NCBI RefSeq assembly: GCF_000285535.1
Contig: NZ_HE610985.1
Coordinates: 903,134-967,133, forward strand
DNA: 64,000 nucleotides
Origin: Bacillus timonensis
GTDB taxonomy: Bacteria > Bacillota > Bacilli > Bacillales > Bacillaceae_L
Direction of reading: 5' to 3'
Shown here: positions 62,279 through 64,000 of the stretch, in pieces
Layout: each line of letters begins with the position of its first letter
Position numbering within the stretch: position 1 is the first letter of the stretch
Position numbers and translations under genes: made by a program
Notes under the pieces: model-generated
The model's database searches: none
What the model was told of the DNA's origin: nothing
The model's input: only the letters and a program-made list of their open reading frames with translations

Positions 62279-63445
62279 CTATTTTAAGAGTGGAATCCTT
62301 TTTAGCCTTTTCACAACCTTTACTAACGTTTCCTCATTTTGAACAAGACCAATTCGAACGTAGCCCTCACCACTTGGTCCAAATGCATGCCCAGGGGTGA
62401 CTACAATTCCAGCTTCATCAATTAGCCGATATGTAAAATCAGTTGAAGTAAACCCAGCAGGTACCCTTGCCCAGACAAACATCGATGCTTTTGGCGAGTC
62501 AACTTGCCAGCCTACTTCACTAAGGCCTTTTACTAAAATATCGCGACGTTTTTTATAGACTGCTCGTAATTTCTCACTGAAACTTGAAGTATCCTTTAAT
62601 GCAGCAACTGCAGCTTTTTGAATTGGCAAGAATACCCCATAATCGAGATTTGATTTAAGGCGACTCACCGCTCCAATGATTTCAGAGTTACCTACAATAT
62701 ATCCAATTCTACAGCCCGCCATGTTATAGCTTTTTGAAAGTGAATTAAATTCAACTCCGACTTCATTTGCACCCTCTACAGATAAAAAGCTAATTGGTTT
62801 CTCTTCATAATATAGTTCGGAGTATGCAAAATCATGGAGAACAAGAATCTTATACTTTTTCGCAAATTCGATGACCTTTTTAAAGAAAGGTTCGGTTGCA
62901 AGTGCGGGAACAGGATTGCCTGGAAAGTTAAGAATCATAATTTTAGCCTGCTCTCGTACATCCTCTGGAATTGCATCCAAATCAGGTAAAAACTGATTTT
63001 TCTCTATTAGTGGCATACCATATGGGATTGCCCCAGCAAGTGATATTCCTGCTGCATAAGCGGTGTACCCTGGATCTGGAACTAGAATAACGTCCCCCGG
63101 GTTTGCAAAAACCATGGGGAAATGAACAAGTCCATCCTGAGAGCCCATTACCATTAAGACTTCGTTTTCTTTTTTAACGGTAACATCAAACCTTCTTGAA
63201 TAATAATCAGAAATAGCATTATGTAGTTCGTCTATTCCAGTTAAAGAATATCCATATAATGAAGGATTTTGAACATGACTAGTCAGTGCTTCAGTAACGC
63301 AAGGTGGTGGCGGCAAATCCGGACTTCCTACACTCAAGTCAATGATATCATGTCCTTCTCGAAGTTTTTGTTTCTTATAGTTTGCTAATTCATTAAAAAT
63401 CGATTCCCCAAATTCTTTCATTTTCTGTGATAGTGTGATATTCAA
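62279..63445 (-). CDS. PLP-dependent aminotransferase, LL-diaminopimelate-aminotransferase-like
   Basis: 388-residue fold-type I aminotransferase. The PLP lysine is in NSLSKSYNMAGCRIGY; other motifs are DLSVGSPDLPPPP, MGSQDGLVHFPMV, the cofactor-phosphate region VPDPGYTAY and ILNFPGNPVPA. The usual Asn-Tyr-Pro-x-Asn-Pro-Thr is FPGNPVPA here, as in this branch. The start TTG 63445 has AGAGGTG 6 nt upstream; a GTG at 63454 lies inside that site. Substrate unknown; lysine or aromatic amino-acid metabolism are options. Confidence 0.87.
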   Translation of the reverse strand: MNITLSQKMKEFGESIFNELANYKKQKLREGHDIIDLSVGSPDLPPPPCVTEALTSHVQNPSLYGYSLTGIDELHNAISDYYSRRFDVTVKKENEVLMVMGSQDGLVHFPMVFANPGDVILVPDPGYTAYAAGISLAGAIPYGMPLIEKNQFLPDLDAIPEDVREQAKIMILNFPGNPVPALATEPFFKKVIEFAKKYKILVLHDFAYSELYYEEKPISFLSVEGANEVGVEFNSLSKSYNMAGCRIGYIVGNSEIIGAVSRLKSNLDYGVFLPIQKAAVAALKDTSSFSEKLRAVYKKRRDILVKGLSEVGWQVDSPKASMFVWARVPAGFTSTDFTYRLIDEAGIVVTPGHAFGPSGEGYVRIGLVQNEETLVKVVKRLKRIPLLK

Positions 63446-63670
63446 TGCTGTCACCTCTTTGTTAGAATTACTACCATTATAGCAAGATTTCGAAAGTTTT
63501 GGTTATACCTTACTAACATTCACTTTCTTCTAGAACGATTTATATTGTATCAAGCGGAATTTTTTGATTAATCAATATAATATAAGTGTTTTTAATAGAC
63601 TTTTCCTATATACTAATATACTAACAGAACTTGTTAATTACTGACGAAATGAAAGAAAAGAGGATGTCAA

Positions 63671-64000
63671 TTGCAAAATGTACAGAGCAAATCAGAAAAG
63701 TTATGGACGAAATACTATTGTTTAACATTTATTTATGCGATGACTACACAAATCGCCAACAATATGTTACTGACCGGACTTCCATTATACGCAATCCACC
63801 TTGGTGGCGATAATTCGATTTCAGGTATGCTGTTTGGTTTCTTTATGTTTGTTGCAATACTATTTAGACCTTATTTTGGTAAATTAAGTGATGAAAAGAA
63901 TCGTAGAATTGTGCTGCTTATTGGTGCTTTAGTAACCGCATTCATTGCTCTTTCATATGTAGTAGCCTTTTCTATCAGTCTCCTACTAATTATGAGAAGT
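63671..64000 (+). CDS. MFS transporter, N-terminal part, cut by window end
   Basis: 110 codons visible, frame open to the last base. The TTG at 63671 is preferred because AAGAGGA lies 6-7 nt upstream. It encodes a first helix (YYCLTFIYAMTTQIANNMLL), the loop LTGLPLYAIHLGGDNSISG, and a helix 2-3 segment with FRPYFGKLSDEKNRRIVLLIG, the MFS motif A. A 60-codon frame from 63631 overlaps it in another register and is a shadow. Confidence 0.85.
   Translation, partial: MQNVQSKSEKLWTKYYCLTFIYAMTTQIANNMLLTGLPLYAIHLGGDNSISGMLFGFFMFVAILFRPYFGKLSDEKNRRIVLLIGALVTAFIALSYVVAFSISLLLIMRS

Noticed and set aside
63631-63813. 60-codon open frame at the right end
   Set aside because: The overlapping frame from 63671 encodes a clear MFS N-terminus with motif A and a ribosome binding site.

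Overview
The window is low-GC DNA that fits a spore-forming member of the Bacillaceae (Bacillus sensu lato). The evidence is a cwlJ-type germination cell-wall hydrolase behind a sigma-E-like promoter, LtaS, a PurR-type box at guaC, CcpA cre-like sites, strong AGGAGG ribosome binding sites, frequent TTG/GTG starts and YesM/YesN-type two-component proteins. No rRNA, tRNA, CRISPR array or transposase gene was found. Several starts below were moved inward from the longest reading frame to the codon that has a ribosome binding site.

Region 1 (1-14400, minus strand) is an amino-sugar / cell-wall scavenging locus. It holds an RpiR-type regulator, two Gfo/Idh/MocA oxidoreductases, a ROK sugar kinase, an M55 D-aminopeptidase, an enolase-superfamily racemase/epimerase, NanE, a MalFG-type ABC importer with its lipoprotein receptor, a CAH/AXE1 deacetylase, a PhnP-like metallo-beta-lactamase-fold hydrolase and a secreted GHL10-type glycosidase. 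Region 2 (14500-39200) is ordinary chromosomal backbone: yneQ-like, mscL, thioesterase, bile-acid-symporter family, a YjiH-type membrane protein with a shifted 5' end, an ABC-2 exporter, an NCS2 permease, a yhfK-like gene, cwlJ, panF with its small partner, ltaS, a phosphoesterase, DoxX, an esterase, an XRE-cupin regulator, guaC, an MFS pump and an ABC1 kinase. It is interspersed with small ORFs and three kinds of non-coding repeat.

Region 3 (39200-60200) is a second carbohydrate locus with two transcription units. One is LacI - Gfo/Idh/MocA - ribose-type ABC importer, with five matching LacI-type palindromes and near-consensus promoters. The other runs from a MalFG-type receptor through two permeases, a 1013-residue secreted protein with a GH18 active-site signature, a TIM-barrel isomerase, a frameshifted Gfo/Idh/MocA gene, an intact one, NagB and NagA. 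It lies divergent from a YesM/YesN sensor kinase/regulator pair. Region 4 (60200-64000) holds an MFS pump, a CBO0543-type membrane protein, an aminotransferase and the start of another MFS gene cut by the window end.

The most interesting pattern is that regions 1 and 3 look like two halves of one GlcNAc/ManNAc-glycoside economy. Each has a secreted glycosidase and a MalFG importer without its own ATPase, and the two share a closely related Gfo/Idh/MocA paralogue. Region 3 also has a sugar-isomerase-fold gene next to its oxidoreductases, as in known 3-keto-glycoside pathways. NanE and the ROK kinase (region 1) feed the substrate of NagA/NagB (region 3). Other points are two genes broken by one extra base in a homopolymer, a perfectly phased 52-bp tandem repeat, a roughly 20.5-bp phased GCCATAAA array and a two-copy palindromic element.
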